This document shows positions 25,725 through 33,713 of a DNA stretch of 64,000 nt, piece after piece; position 1 is the first letter of the stretch; the number at the start of each line of letters is the position of its first letter. This DNA is from Anaerolineae bacterium (GTDB lineage Bacteria > Chloroflexota > Anaerolineae > 4572-78 > J111): positions 3,632-67,631 of the forward strand of contig JAHDWA010000056.1 in NCBI GenBank assembly GCA_023382535.1, written 5' to 3'. Made by a program: the position numbers and the translations under genes. Below the pieces are notes generated by a model, which made no database searches, was not told the origin of the DNA, and was given only the letters and a program-made list of their open reading frames with translations.

Positions 25725-26129
25725 TTAGATTGTCATAAGGGGTGAGGGGCGAAAGTTATAGCTAATGGCCTGGAACAGATCGGCAATATCTTCAACTTTC
25801 CACCTAAACACCCGGTACTCAATCGTCGCCCGTTGCTGGACGGCCTGATAGATCGCCATCTGATTGTTGTGCAGACTTAAGCAGATAACTTTGACCTTCG
25901 GATAGGCGTGGAAAATATGCTTCAGGCTGGTCAGGGGGTCGCCTGGCATGTTGGTGCTGTCTAAGATTACCACGTCAGGATGGAGTGACTTAACCTGCTC
26001 AATGGCCTGGTCCGGACTCTCCGTTGCCCCGACGATCTCGATCTTTTCCTGTTCAGTCAGTAAGTTCTTGAGACCGCGTTGAAACATTAAGTAATTTGAA
26101 ATAATGAATGTGCTTTTTTTAGGTCCCAT
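25725..26129 (-). CDS. Stand-alone pseudo-receiver domain protein
   Basis: 134 residues with the receiver-domain fold of NarL/FixJ-type regulators: FIISNYLMFQRGLKNLL at the N terminus, PDVVILDSTNMPGD with the phospho-acceptor position (Asp57), and VKVICLSLHNN. The paired acids that bind Mg2+ after strand 1 (usually DDH) are replaced by Ser11-Asn12, so normal phosphorylation is doubtful. No DNA-binding domain is present. It may be a protein-interaction module acting independently of phosphorylation. It lies upstream of ftsH on the same strand direction but past a gap of about 180 bases, so it is probably transcribed separately or as read-through from ftsH. Confidence 0.75.
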   Translation of the reverse strand: MGPKKSTFIISNYLMFQRGLKNLLTEQEKIEIVGATESPDQAIEQVKSLHPDVVILDSTNMPGDPLTSLKHIFHAYPKVKVICLSLHNNQMAIYQAVQQRATIEYRVFRWKVEDIADLFQAISYNFRPSPLMTI

Positions 26130-26307
26130 GGCACGCTCCTATTAACTTGGAAGTGGCGGGCGACCCGATGGTAGAAGGCCGTTTCCCTGGGGACTTTTCC
26201 AAATTTTAGGTGATTCTGCGGGACAAGCTGCTAACTCGCCAGCGGTATATCACTAAAAATTGGGGCGTCCCCTTTCCGTTATTTGGATTGATTGATAAAA
26301 GTGTGGC

Positions 26308-28203
26308 CTAAGCCATAAGTGCTTCAAAAGCGGGCCGCTCGATAGTTTCATGCTCTAAGAGCGAGGCCGCTAACTTTTCCAGATGATGGCGGTGAGCCAG
26401 GATAATCTCCCTGGCGCGCTGGTAAGCTGCATCCAAAATTTGTCCCATTTCCTGGTCAATTGCCTGAGCAATTTCTTCGCTGTAGTTCCTCATTTCACCC
26501 AGGCTGCCCAGGTAGGGGTTGCCCTGTTCCTCGCCAAAGGTGCGCAGGCCAAGCTTTTGGCTAAATCCATAGCGAGTTACCATCGCTCGCGCTACTTTGG
26601 TCGCCCGTTCCAGATCATTGGCCGCGCCCGTGGTGATACGCTCAAAGATAATTTCTTCAGCCGCCCGGCCTCCCAACAGGCCGACCAGTTCATCCTCAAA
26701 GGCTTCCCGTGTCCGCAAATACTTATCCCCTTCGGGCAGAGGCATTACATAACCCAGGGCCATCCCTCGCGAGACAATGCTAACTTTATGGACCGGGTCG
26801 GTGTAGGTCAGGTTGTGCATGACCACCGCATGGCCGGCTTCATGGTAGGCCACCACCTGCCGTTCTTGCTCGCTCAGGATTTTGCTCTGCCGCTCCGGCC
26901 CGGCGACAATCCGTTCCATCGCATCCTGAAACTCGGCCCGGCCAATTACCGTGAGATTACGCCGCGCGGCCAGAATTGCCGCTTCATTCACCAGGTTTTC
27001 CAAATCGGCCCCGACAAAGCCGGGAGTCATTTTAGCCAGGTCTGTCAGGGAAATATTGATTGCCAGGGGTTTGCCCCGGGTATGTACGTTCAATATGGCT
27101 TCGCGTTCGTAGACATCCGGGCGCTCAAGGAAGACCTTCCGGTCAAAGCGACCGGGCCGCAGCAGGGCCGGGTCCAGGATATCCGGGCGGTTGGTTGAGG
27201 CCATGACGATGACATTGGTATCCGTGCCAAAACCGTCCATCTCGACCAGGAGTTGGTTGAGGGTTTGTTCGCGCTCGTCGTTGCCGCTGCCCATGCTGGC
27301 CCCCCGCTGCCGGCCAACGGCGTCAATCTCGTCTACAAAGATCACCGCCGGGGCCTGCTCCCTGGCTTTCTTGAACAAATCCCGAACGCGGGCCGCGCCC
27401 ACCCCGACAAACATCTCGACGAACTCGGAGCCGGAGATGCTGAAAAAGGGCACGCCGGCCTCGCCGGCCACGGCTTTGGCCAAAAGAGTTTTGCCCGTGC
27501 CTGGTGGTCCGGCCATTAAGACGCCTTTGGGCACCCGTGCCCCAAGTTTAACAAACTTGCTTGGCTCCTTGAGAAACTCAATAATCTCCTGGAGTTCAAT
27601 TTTAACCTGCTCGGCCCCCGCCACATCACGGAAAGTTACCTGAGAAATATTGGCCTTCTGTTCTTTATCGCCCACCTTCCCGGTAACGCGGGGACTGCTT
27701 TTGCCCAGGCTGCTGAAATTGGAATTGGCATGACTCCCCGACGTCTGCCGCGAATTCCTGAAAATCACGTAGCCCAATAACAGGGGCAGGCCCAGGTATA
27801 ATAAGATAGAGCCAAAGTTTACCTGTACCGGAGGCTCCTGAACCACAACGGGCAGGCTTTTCAAGGTATCCTCTGGCACGCCGAGAAGTTGCAAGGTTTG
27901 GACAGTGCTCACCCCCTGTTCTTTGCGCGCAGTCAACGAGGTATTATCCGGCTTGACCGCAGTTAAAAGATCGCCCTGTACCGTCAAGGATTTTACCTGG
28001 CCGGCTCGAATTGCCTGGGCAATTTGTTGGATCGAGGAGACCTGACTCGTCGCCCGAGCAGGAGGGGGCGTCTCTTGCTCCTCACCTCGCTGGTATAAGT
28101 ACAGGAAGCCGCCGAAATTAAGCAACAGCAGGGCAACGATAATCCATGGCGTTAACGAGGGTATCCGCCGCTTTTTGGAATCGGATTGATTTTCAGAATT
28201 CAT
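26308..28203 (-). CDS. ftsH: ATP-dependent zinc metalloprotease FtsH
   Basis: 631 residues, normal family length. Two N-terminal membrane segments ([35 protein letters not shown]) flank a periplasmic-type domain. The AAA module has [23 protein letters not shown] and the second region of homology ([20 protein letters not shown]). The M41 protease has the zinc motif HEAGH ([10 protein letters not shown]) and a downstream Asp in the usual position. FtsH is a membrane-bound hexamer that degrades damaged membrane proteins and some regulators. It is monocistronic here, with GGAAGGTGG before the ATG. Nothing unusual was seen. Confidence 0.98.
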   Translation of the reverse strand: MNSENQSDSKKRRIPSLTPWIIVALLLLNFGGFLYLYQRGEEQETPPPARATSQVSSIQQIAQAIRAGQVKSLTVQGDLLTAVKPDNTSLTARKEQGVSTVQTLQLLGVPEDTLKSLPVVVQEPPVQVNFGSILLYLGLPLLLGYVIFRNSRQTSGSHANSNFSSLGKSSPRVTGKVGDKEQKANISQVTFRDVAGAEQVKIELQEIIEFLKEPSKFVKLGARVPKGVLMAGPPGTGKTLLAKAVAGEAGVPFFSISGSEFVEMFVGVGAARVRDLFKKAREQAPAVIFVDEIDAVGRQRGASMGSGNDEREQTLNQLLVEMDGFGTDTNVIVMASTNRPDILDPALLRPGRFDRKVFLERPDVYEREAILNVHTRGKPLAINISLTDLAKMTPGFVGADLENLVNEAAILAARRNLTVIGRAEFQDAMERIVAGPERQSKILSEQERQVVAYHEAGHAVVMHNLTYTDPVHKVSIVSRGMALGYVMPLPEGDKYLRTREAFEDELVGLLGGRAAEEIIFERITTGAANDLERATKVARAMVTRYGFSQKLGLRTFGEEQGNPYLGSLGEMRNYSEEIAQAIDQEMGQILDAAYQRAREIILAHRHHLEKLAASLLEHETIERPAFEALMA

Positions 28204-28416
28204 TTGCTACCACCTTCCACTATCAGTTACTACTTAAGTTATAATGAGTTGACTTCCTTGCCTATACTGGCATGGGCGATTGTGGTTCTATGAAAGGATG
28301 ATTTTTTGGAGGACCGCTGGGGTTGTTTTAGACTATCGTAGCTAGCCCTATTTGAGCAGCACTGACGAATAAAAAAATAACCCGATAGGGGGATAGCTGG
28401 AGGGGGATAAAGTAAT

Positions 28417-29349
28417 TTAGGAGGACAATTCTGCTTCGAAGGGATTACTGTTTTGCCAGCCGATCAGGCCGGTGCGGCGGTAATGTTCCAGGCGGCGAAT
28501 GGTAATCTCGCAGTAAAGAGGATCATTGTCCAGGGTATAACAGCGGCGGTTGAGCCGTTCCGCCGCCAGCAAGGTCGAGCCGGAGTGGGCAAAAAAGTCA
28601 ACCACTCCCTCGCCTTCCACCGAACTGGCCTGGATAATGCGCTCGCAGCTTTGGAGCGGTTTTTGGGCGTAGCAGCCGTTGATATTCTCCTGCATGCGGT
28701 AAAAGACCTGCTGGATATCTACCCAGACATTTCCGGCGCGCAGGGTAGCCGCTTTGCTGCGTTCCAGGTTTTCGCTCCGCCTGCCGTTGACTTCTTTGTA
28801 ATAGCCTCGCAGAATTTTAGGGATGCGGGTATATTCAGCGGCGACATTGAAGACAGGCCGGCCCTTGATATAGTATAGCAGCTCCTGCCGGACGGCCATC
28901 CAATTTTTAGCGGTGCCGTAACCGCGCTGGTTGCGCATGGTAATGAAACTGCGCGGCTGGAACTCCGTTTGGCGCATCATCAGCATGAAATCGGGCAGGG
29001 GTTGAAAGCCGTTTTTTTGGTCAGCGCCCAGCCAGATGTAGAGGGAACTATCAGGGGCCAGAACGGCGGCGGTGGTCTCGACCCACTGCCGGCACCAGGC
29101 AATATACGCCTCCAGCTCGCGCTGTTCAAAGGCAACCAGGTTGTAAGGCGGGTCCTGGATTGCCAGGGTCGCGGTCGCTCCATCCATCAGCCGCCGGACA
29201 TCGGCGGGGTTAGCCGCGTCGAGGCAGCCGACGCTGTGCCGGCCTAACGGGTCTGCCCAAATTTCGCCCGGAGCCAGGCGGCAGTACTGCAGCAGATTGG
29301 CGCGTACTTCTGGATGTTGATCGAGCCGGGGCAGCGGCAGCTTTTTCAT
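28417..29349 (-). CDS. DNA (N4/N6-adenine or cytosine) methyltransferase, orphan
   Basis: 310 residues. The catalytic DPPY motif is at 66-69 (IQDPPYN). The SAM-binding motif is near the C terminus (VDFFAHSGSTLLAAERLNRR), a beta-class order. Between them is a target-recognition-like region with basic residues (LRGYYKEVNGRRSENLERSK). Motif I reads FAHSGS where many enzymes have FxGSG/FAGSG. No restriction endonuclease is adjacent, so it is probably a regulatory or protective orphan methylase. Divergent from the SDR gene. Target sequence cannot be predicted. Confidence 0.88.
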   Translation of the reverse strand: MKKLPLPRLDQHPEVRANLLQYCRLAPGEIWADPLGRHSVGCLDAANPADVRRLMDGATATLAIQDPPYNLVAFEQRELEAYIAWCRQWVETTAAVLAPDSSLYIWLGADQKNGFQPLPDFMLMMRQTEFQPRSFITMRNQRGYGTAKNWMAVRQELLYYIKGRPVFNVAAEYTRIPKILRGYYKEVNGRRSENLERSKAATLRAGNVWVDIQQVFYRMQENINGCYAQKPLQSCERIIQASSVEGEGVVDFFAHSGSTLLAAERLNRRCYTLDNDPLYCEITIRRLEHYRRTGLIGWQNSNPFEAELSS

Positions 29350-29390
29350 CGTTTTCTGACGAACTGTTTATCTTCAGTTAGTTTCTTCTT

Positions 29391-29418
29391 GGCCTTAGCC
29401 TCAGCCTTAGCCTTCCCC
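29391..29418 (-). repeat. Short tandem GCCTTA-type repeat upstream of the methyltransferase
   Basis: GCCTTA, GCCTCA, GCCTTA and GCCTTC units lie head to tail 40-70 bases before the methyltransferase start codon. A simple degenerate array, perhaps related to the other short-unit repeats in the window. Confidence 0.5.
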
Positions 29419-29507
29419 TTATATTAGTAGTCTCAACCAAATCGTCAAGTTGGTTAAGAATTTTGGAATTGCCAACAGAAACAACTTCAGTGTCTCTCCA
29501 GTAATTA

Positions 29508-29516
29508 TGTTATAAT
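29508..29516 (+). promoter_or_regulatory. Extended -10 promoter element for the SDR gene
   Basis: TGT immediately followed by TATAAT (29511-29516) makes an extended -10 box, about 50 bases before the ATG. No good -35 match was seen. GAAAAGGA precedes the start codon. Confidence 0.5.
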
Positions 29517-29566
29517 GGCCCAATCTGTGATAACCTGTACTGAGTGAATAGAGAAAAGGAAAAGTT

Positions 29567-30292
29567 ATGTCTAACCCTCTTACAGACAAAATCGCCCTCG
29601 TTACCGGCGCGGGTCGAGGCATTGGCCGGGCCGTCAGCCTGGCCCTGGGAACAGCCGGAGCGCATGTGGTTGTGGCAGCGCGAACGCAGGCGGAGCTCGA
29701 AGCTGTCAAGCAAGAGATTGAGCAGGCCGGCGGGACCGCCTCCGCCTGGCCGGTTGACCTGAGCAGCGAAGAGGAGATCGCCGCCCTGTTTAACTTTATC
29801 CGCCAAAGATTTGGCCGCCTGGATGTGCTGGTCAACAATGCCGGTATCGGCCTGTTTGGTCCGCTGGCCGAGTTTGCCAGCGCCGATTTGGACCGGCTCT
29901 ACACCATCAACGTGCGCGGCACGTTTTTGTGCTGCCAGCAGGCGCTGAAGTTGATGATTCCCCAGGCTGGCGGTTACATTATCAATATTTCCAGCGTGGT
30001 CGGCTTCAAAGGATATGCCCGGCAGGGTGGCTACACCATCACCAAGCATGCGCTGATGGGATTGACCAAGACCCTGGCCCTGGAAGCCCAGCCGCACGGT
30101 ATCCGGGTCAGCGTCATTTCTCCGGGCGGGGTAGATACCTCCATGATCGGCGAGGCCCGCCCCGATTTGGACCGCTCGGGACTGCTCCAGCCGGAAGACA
30201 TTGCCCGGACAGTCCTGTTCCTGCTCTCGCTCTCCGAGCAGGCGGCCATTGACGAGATTTACATCCGGCGGCGGGGAAGCACGCCGTTTTGA
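29567..30292 (+). CDS. SDR family oxidoreductase (FabG-like)
   Basis: 241 residues, classical short-chain dehydrogenase/reductase. Cofactor motif TGAGRGIG (13-20), NNAG (90-93), catalytic Ser142, Tyr156 and Lys160 (GGYTITK). Arg39-Thr40 after strand 2 suggests NADP(H) preference. The C terminus (GVDTSMIGEARPDL) fits FabG/3-ketoacyl-ACP reductase-like enzymes, but the substrate cannot be told from sequence. It is expressed alone from an extended -10 promoter and faces away from the methyltransferase gene. Ends before a repeat-bearing intergenic stretch. Confidence 0.9.
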   Translation: MSNPLTDKIALVTGAGRGIGRAVSLALGTAGAHVVVAARTQAELEAVKQEIEQAGGTASAWPVDLSSEEEIAALFNFIRQRFGRLDVLVNNAGIGLFGPLAEFASADLDRLYTINVRGTFLCCQQALKLMIPQAGGYIINISSVVGFKGYARQGGYTITKHALMGLTKTLALEAQPHGIRVSVISPGGVDTSMIGEARPDLDRSGLLQPEDIARTVLFLLSLSEQAAIDEIYIRRRGSTPF

Positions 30293-30537
30293 TGAGGGGA
30301 AGCGGCGAAGCAGCGAGGAAGGGTCCACAGACACTTGCGCCTGCACGGAGCCGAAGGCCCCCGATGGGCAAGTGCAGGTGTAGATACGGATGGGCGCAGA
30401 TAGTCTTTAGGTCATTCTGAGGCCGCAGGCCGAAGAATCTCTATAGCCTGAATGAGCAGCAACTTCCCCCATATTCACTTTGGTGCTAAACTGGAAGGGC
30501 GACGGCTAGTATTTTCAACAGGTTGCAGAGAAACGCG
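30293..30537. repeat. Intergenic stretch with dispersed-repeat sequences
   Basis: Contains GTCATTCTGAGGCCGCAGG followed by CCGAAGAATCTC (about 30411-30441), a form of a GTCATTCTGAG...GAAGAATCT repeat that looks familiar from many bacterial genomes. It also contains GGAGCCGAAGGCCCC (30347-30361), which recurs inverted at 51594-51608. CACTTGC and GCAAGTG are further inverted pairs. No ORF; no clear promoter. Confidence 0.55.
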
Positions 30538-32820
30538 ATGAGCAGCTACAACTTGCGGAATATTCGTACCCTGCTAACTGAGGGCTTCACCGATACCGAA
30601 CTGCGCCGGTTCTGCTACGATACACCTGAGTTCCGGCCTGTCTACGACCAATTGGGAGAAACCACCGGCAAAGCAGAGATCATTCACCGCTTATTGGAAC
30701 ACGCCGACCGCAAAGAACTGCTGGCTCCCCTCCTGGCGTGGGCTAAAACGCAGACCCCGGCCAAATATGAAAAGTACCAACCTTACCAGGCCGGCCCAAC
30801 CGGCGTTGGTCACGGCAAACTCCACAACGTCCCGGAACTACCGCCTCACTTCCTCCCCCGGCCAGCCGATCTGGCCGAGGTTAAAGCCGCGCTGCTAGGC
30901 GCAGACCAGCCCATTGCCATCACCGGTGCGACCCGTAAAGTAGGGTTACAAGGCATGGGCGGCATCGGCAAATCGGTGCTGGCGGCGGCCCTGGCCCGTG
31001 ACGATGAGGTACGGCAAGCCTTCCCCGATGGCATCTTCTGGCTGACCTTGGGCCAGGAACCCTCTTTAACCACCCGCCAGAGCCAGTTAGCCGAAGCATT
31101 AGGCGACCCCATTCGCATTTTTGGTGATGTGCAGCAGGGCCACGCCGGCCTGAGCGAACTCTTGGCCGAACGAACCTGCCTGCTGATCCTGGATGATGTC
31201 TGGGATGTGGCCCACGCCGAAGCTTTCAACGCCCTGGGACCGGAAAGCCGCCTGCTGCTGACCAGCCGCGACGCCGGAGTCATCCGGGCGTTTGGGGCGG
31301 CGGAGCATCGCCTCGACGTGTTGGGTAAACCCCAGGCGCTCGAACTGCTGGCGCAGTGGGCCGACCAGCCGGTGGCCGGCTTACCGCCCGAAGCAAAAGT
31401 AGTCGCAAAGGAATGCGGCTACCTGCCGCTGGCTCTCGCCATGATTGGAGCACAGGTACGCGATAAGCCCGACCGCTGGGGCAATGTGTTGCACAAGCTG
31501 CACCAGGCTGACCTGGTTAAAATCCGGCAACAATTTCCCCGCTATCCCTATCCCAATTTACTGCGGGCGCTGCAAGTCAGCGTCGAGGTGCTGGAGTCGG
31601 AGGCGCAGGCTTGTTACTTCGAGCTAGCTGTCTTCCCGGAGGATACGCCGGTTCCCGAAGCGGCTCTGCAAACCTACTGGGCAAGCGCAGGGTTAGATGA
31701 GTATGACGTGCAGGATTTGCTTGATATGTGGGTAGATCGCTCCCTGGCCCGGCGCGACGAGCAGGGCCGCCTGAGCCTGCACGACTTGCAATACGATTAC
31801 GTGCGTAAACAGGCGGGCAATCTGACCGGGCTGCACGGGCGGCTGGTAGAGGCTTACCGCCGGAAATACTCAAACGGCTGGGCCAGCCATCCCGACGATG
31901 GTTACTTCTTTGAACATTTGGCCTATCACTTGGCCGAAGCAGGGCAGCGGGAGGAACTGTATGCTCTGATTAGCAAAGAATGGATGGAGGCTCAATTCAA
32001 ACGCACCTTCTCCCACCGCGCCTTTGCCGATGACGTGGAGCGGGCGATTGCCATCGCCGGGGAGGGAGAACCGCCCAACCTGGTGCAGCTCATCCGCCAC
32101 TGCCTGATCTACGCCACCCTGGGGGAACTGGCAACCCATGTACCGCCGGAGATTTTGGGAATGTTAGCGCAAATGGGCCAGGTGAAGCGGGCATTGGGAT
32201 ATGCGTCGCTCATGCAGGATTTGGGAAAACGTAGTGCGTCTTACAGGTTCATTGCTGAAGCGTTGCTGGCGCAGGGCGACGTAGCAGCAGCTAAAGAAAT
32301 ACTGGACCAGGCGGTCCAGGTGGCAGAATCGATTGAGCATGAGAGGTGGAAGGCGGAGGCATTAAGTGGAGTGGCTCAGGCGCTGGCACGGGCAGGGGAG
32401 AAAGAGCGAGCGGTCCAGGTGGCAGAAGCGATTGAGCATGAGGGGTGGAAGGCAAAGACATTGAGCGGAGTGGCTCAGGCGCTGGCACGGGCAGGGGAGA
32501 AAGAGCGAGCGCTGGTAATCGCGAACCAGGCGGTCCAGGTGGCAGAAGCGATTGAGGATGAGGTGCTGAAGGCGGTGGCATTGAGTGGAGTGGCTCAGGC
32601 GCTAGCACAGGCAGGGGGGTCAATGCCGGTGCAGCAGATTTGGCGCGATGTCTTTGCCACGGCCCGGCTGGCCGGACGTAAGCGGATATTCGAAACGCTG
32701 CAAGACAGCACAATGGCCCTGGTCGCCCTCGATCAAGGCGAGACCTTGTGGCAGGTGTATCAGGCCGTGATGGAGGTGGAGGGCTGGTGGGGGACAGAAA
32801 GGATGAAGGCGGAAGGATGA
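30538..32820 (+). CDS. Effector-associated-domain NB-ARC ATPase with C-terminal repeats
   Basis: 760 residues from the ATG at 30538 (a TTG five codons upstream is less likely). Residues 1-85 form a small helical domain (LRNIRTLLTEGFTDTELRRF, YDQLGETTGKAEIIHRLLEH) like the death-fold 'effector-associated domains' that link bacterial STANDs to separate effectors. The NB-ARC core has P-loop GMGGIGKS (139-146), CLLILDDVWDV, the LLLTSRD motif and CGYLPLALAMIG (GLPL-like). Then come winged helix and helical repeats, with three near-identical units from about 592 on. Such proteins sense a signal and recruit an effector bearing a matching domain; no such effector is adjacent. Function in immunity or programmed death is inferred. 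Confidence 0.85.
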   Translation: MSSYNLRNIRTLLTEGFTDTELRRFCYDTPEFRPVYDQLGETTGKAEIIHRLLEHADRKELLAPLLAWAKTQTPAKYEKYQPYQAGPTGVGHGKLHNVPELPPHFLPRPADLAEVKAALLGADQPIAITGATRKVGLQGMGGIGKSVLAAALARDDEVRQAFPDGIFWLTLGQEPSLTTRQSQLAEALGDPIRIFGDVQQGHAGLSELLAERTCLLILDDVWDVAHAEAFNALGPESRLLLTSRDAGVIRAFGAAEHRLDVLGKPQALELLAQWADQPVAGLPPEAKVVAKECGYLPLALAMIGAQVRDKPDRWGNVLHKLHQADLVKIRQQFPRYPYPNLLRALQVSVEVLESEAQACYFELAVFPEDTPVPEAALQTYWASAGLDEYDVQDLLDMWVDRSLARRDEQGRLSLHDLQYDYVRKQAGNLTGLHGRLVEAYRRKYSNGWASHPDDGYFFEHLAYHLAEAGQREELYALISKEWMEAQFKRTFSHRAFADDVERAIAIAGEGEPPNLVQLIRHCLIYATLGELATHVPPEILGMLAQMGQVKRALGYASLMQDLGKRSASYRFIAEALLAQGDVAAAKEILDQAVQVAESIEHERWKAEALSGVAQALARAGEKERAVQVAEAIEHEGWKAKTLSGVAQALARAGEKERALVIANQAVQVAEAIEDEVLKAVALSGVAQALAQAGGSMPVQQIWRDVFATARLAGRKRIFETLQDSTMALVALDQGETLWQVYQAVMEVEGWWGTERMKAEG
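32311..32625 (+). repeat. Three near-identical coding repeats inside the NB-ARC gene
   Basis: Units start at 32311, 32410 and 32530, each opening GCGGTCCAGGTGGCAGAA. Spacing is 99 then 120 bases; the second unit carries a 21-base extension. They encode VQVAEAIEHE..KA..LSG then VAQALARAGEKERA. The DNA is much more alike than needed for the protein, which indicates recent duplication or gene conversion. Confidence 0.9.
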
Positions 32821-32828
32821 GGGATGAA

Positions 32829-32864
32829 AACGTTGGAACGTTTAACGTTTTAACGTTGAACATT
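32829..32864. repeat. Short AACGTT array between NB-ARC gene and TA operon
   Basis: AACGTT occurs at 32829, 32837, 32844 and 32852, spaced 8, 7 and 8 bases, with GAACATT following. The unit is self-complementary, so the array is a fold-back. It lies exactly between two convergent genes and may help end transcription. It fits the seven-base repeat class seen elsewhere in the window. Confidence 0.65.
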
Positions 32865-33114
32865 AAGCGGCTTGTTTGAGACGTTCTTCAATCCAGGAGC
32901 GAACCAGGCGAGTGGGGGTGAGACCCTGTTCGGCAGCTAGTTGGGCTAATTTAGCCAGCGGTTCGGCTTCAAGGGGAATACGCAAGACAGTTGACTCAAT
33001 GGGGAGGGGACCGAGGTCCACTTCTTCCACCTCGTCCAGGTAATCCGTAAAGTCGTGGGTTTCCCAAAATTCTACTAATTCATCCAGCGTATCAAATTGT
33101 GGCAGTTTGCTCAT
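32863..33114 (-). CDS. brnA: BrnA/CopG-type antitoxin
   Basis: 83 residues. The N-terminal half (DTLDELVEFWETHDFTDYLD) is the toxin-neutralising motif seen in BrnA/CopG-type antitoxins. The C-terminal half (TVLRIPLEAEPLAKL then LTPTRLVRSWIEERL) is a ribbon-helix-helix DNA-binding domain. In known pairs the antitoxin blocks BrnT RNase and represses the operon. It starts 6 bases after the toxin stop, giving the toxin-first order typical of brnTA. Confidence 0.88.
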   Translation of the reverse strand: MSKLPQFDTLDELVEFWETHDFTDYLDEVEEVDLGPLPIESTVLRIPLEAEPLAKLAQLAAEQGLTPTRLVRSWIEERLKQAA

Positions 33115-33120
33115 TATATC

Positions 33121-33405
33121 TCACTTTCTGCTGAATTGGCGGCGCTCTCTGGTGGTCATATCTCGCGCTGAGAGAACTAAGACTCGCCCATCCATCTTTC
33201 TAATGAAAACAACGAAGAGATAGCGGCCAACTTCGGTCTGCCCCAGCGCATAGTAAACATCCTCGCCGGGGTAATGGCCTTTTGGCCCACGAAAGGTACG
33301 CGGCTGTCCAGCAAATACTTCTTCAACCTCGTCTGGTTCAACTCCGTGTTTCTCAATAAGTTTGTCCACAATATCGGGCAACCAAATGAGATCTTTAGGT
33401 TTCAT
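33121..33405 (-). CDS. brnT: BrnT-type toxin (ribonuclease)
   Basis: 94 residues with BrnT hallmarks: IVDKLIEKHGVEPDEVEEVF at the N terminus, then GEDVYYALGQTEVGRYLFVV, and the terminal ARDMTTRERRQF signature. BrnT toxins are RelE-fold RNases that stop translation. It is the first gene of the operon, followed by the antitoxin. A strong minus-strand promoter lies about 23-50 bases upstream, and an 11-base tandem repeat array lies further upstream. AAGGTAAGAG serves as a ribosome-binding site. Confidence 0.9.
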   Translation of the reverse strand: MKPKDLIWLPDIVDKLIEKHGVEPDEVEEVFAGQPRTFRGPKGHYPGEDVYYALGQTEVGRYLFVVFIRKMDGRVLVLSARDMTTRERRQFSRK

Positions 33406-33427
33406 CTCTTACCTTGTACCTGGCAAT

Positions 33428-33456
33428 ATTGTAGTCGAATGCCTCAACTACGTCAA
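33428..33456 (-). promoter_or_regulatory. Promoter of the brnTA operon
   Basis: On the minus strand TTGACG (33451-33456), a 17-base spacer and TACAAT (33428-33433). The predicted transcript start is about 15 bases before the brnT ATG. Confidence 0.75.
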
Positions 33457-33515
33457 ACGTCTTCATTTATACAATCCAGACCATTGGTACATGAAAAACT
33501 CTAAACTTCTGTCGG

Positions 33516-33570
33516 ATGCGTCTTGGATGCGATAAGTATGCGATAAGTATGCGATAACGATGCGATGAAC
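33516..33570. repeat. Five 11-base tandem repeats upstream of brnTA
   Basis: Units ATGCGTCTTGG, ATGCGATAAGT, ATGCGATAAGT, ATGCGATAACG and ATGCGATGAAC run head to tail (33516, 33527, 33538, 33549, 33560). Eleven bases is about one helical turn, so the sites line up on one face of DNA. They lie 60 bases upstream of the brnT -35 box and about 140 bases before the divergent PP2C-like gene, so they could serve either. Confidence 0.85.
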
Positions 33571-33610
33571 CAGGAAATTGATACGGGTAAAAGTGAAGGT
33601 TCAAGGGAGT

Positions 33611-33640
33611 ACTGACGTAATATTAAGGTTGGGCGTCAGT
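33611..33640. other. Inverted repeat ACTGACG/CGTCAGT in the divergent intergenic region
   Basis: ACTGACG (33611-33617) and CGTCAGT (33634-33640) are exact inverted repeats 16 bases apart, followed by a heptad-like CACGCACTACGCACCACG stretch. The rest of 33406-33713 holds the brnTA promoter and the 11-base repeats. Confidence 0.5.
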
Positions 33641-33696
33641 CATAAGGGAACACGCACTACGCACCACGTTCCATTTTTATCAATTCCAAACATAAT

Positions 33697-33704
33697 GCTA
33701 TAAT
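33697..33704 (+). promoter_or_regulatory. Extended -10 box directly before the PP2C-like start
   Basis: TGC-TATAAT (TATAAT at 33699-33704) lies 9 bases before the ATG at 33714. With usual spacing transcription would start at about 33711, giving a nearly leaderless mRNA; no Shine-Dalgarno sequence is present, which agrees. Confidence 0.6.
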
Positions 33705-33713
33705 TAGCTTCCT

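Noticed and set aside
26383..27198. A 271-codon plus-strand frame over ftsH
   Set aside because: Antisense to the conserved AAA/protease parts of FtsH; no ribosome-binding site or motif.
28417..29349. Complete restriction-modification system
   Set aside because: Neighbours are ftsH and an SDR gene; no endonuclease or specificity gene was found.
33516..33570. CRISPR-like array
   Set aside because: Units are 11 bases with no spacers and no cas genes nearby; it is a tandem repeat.
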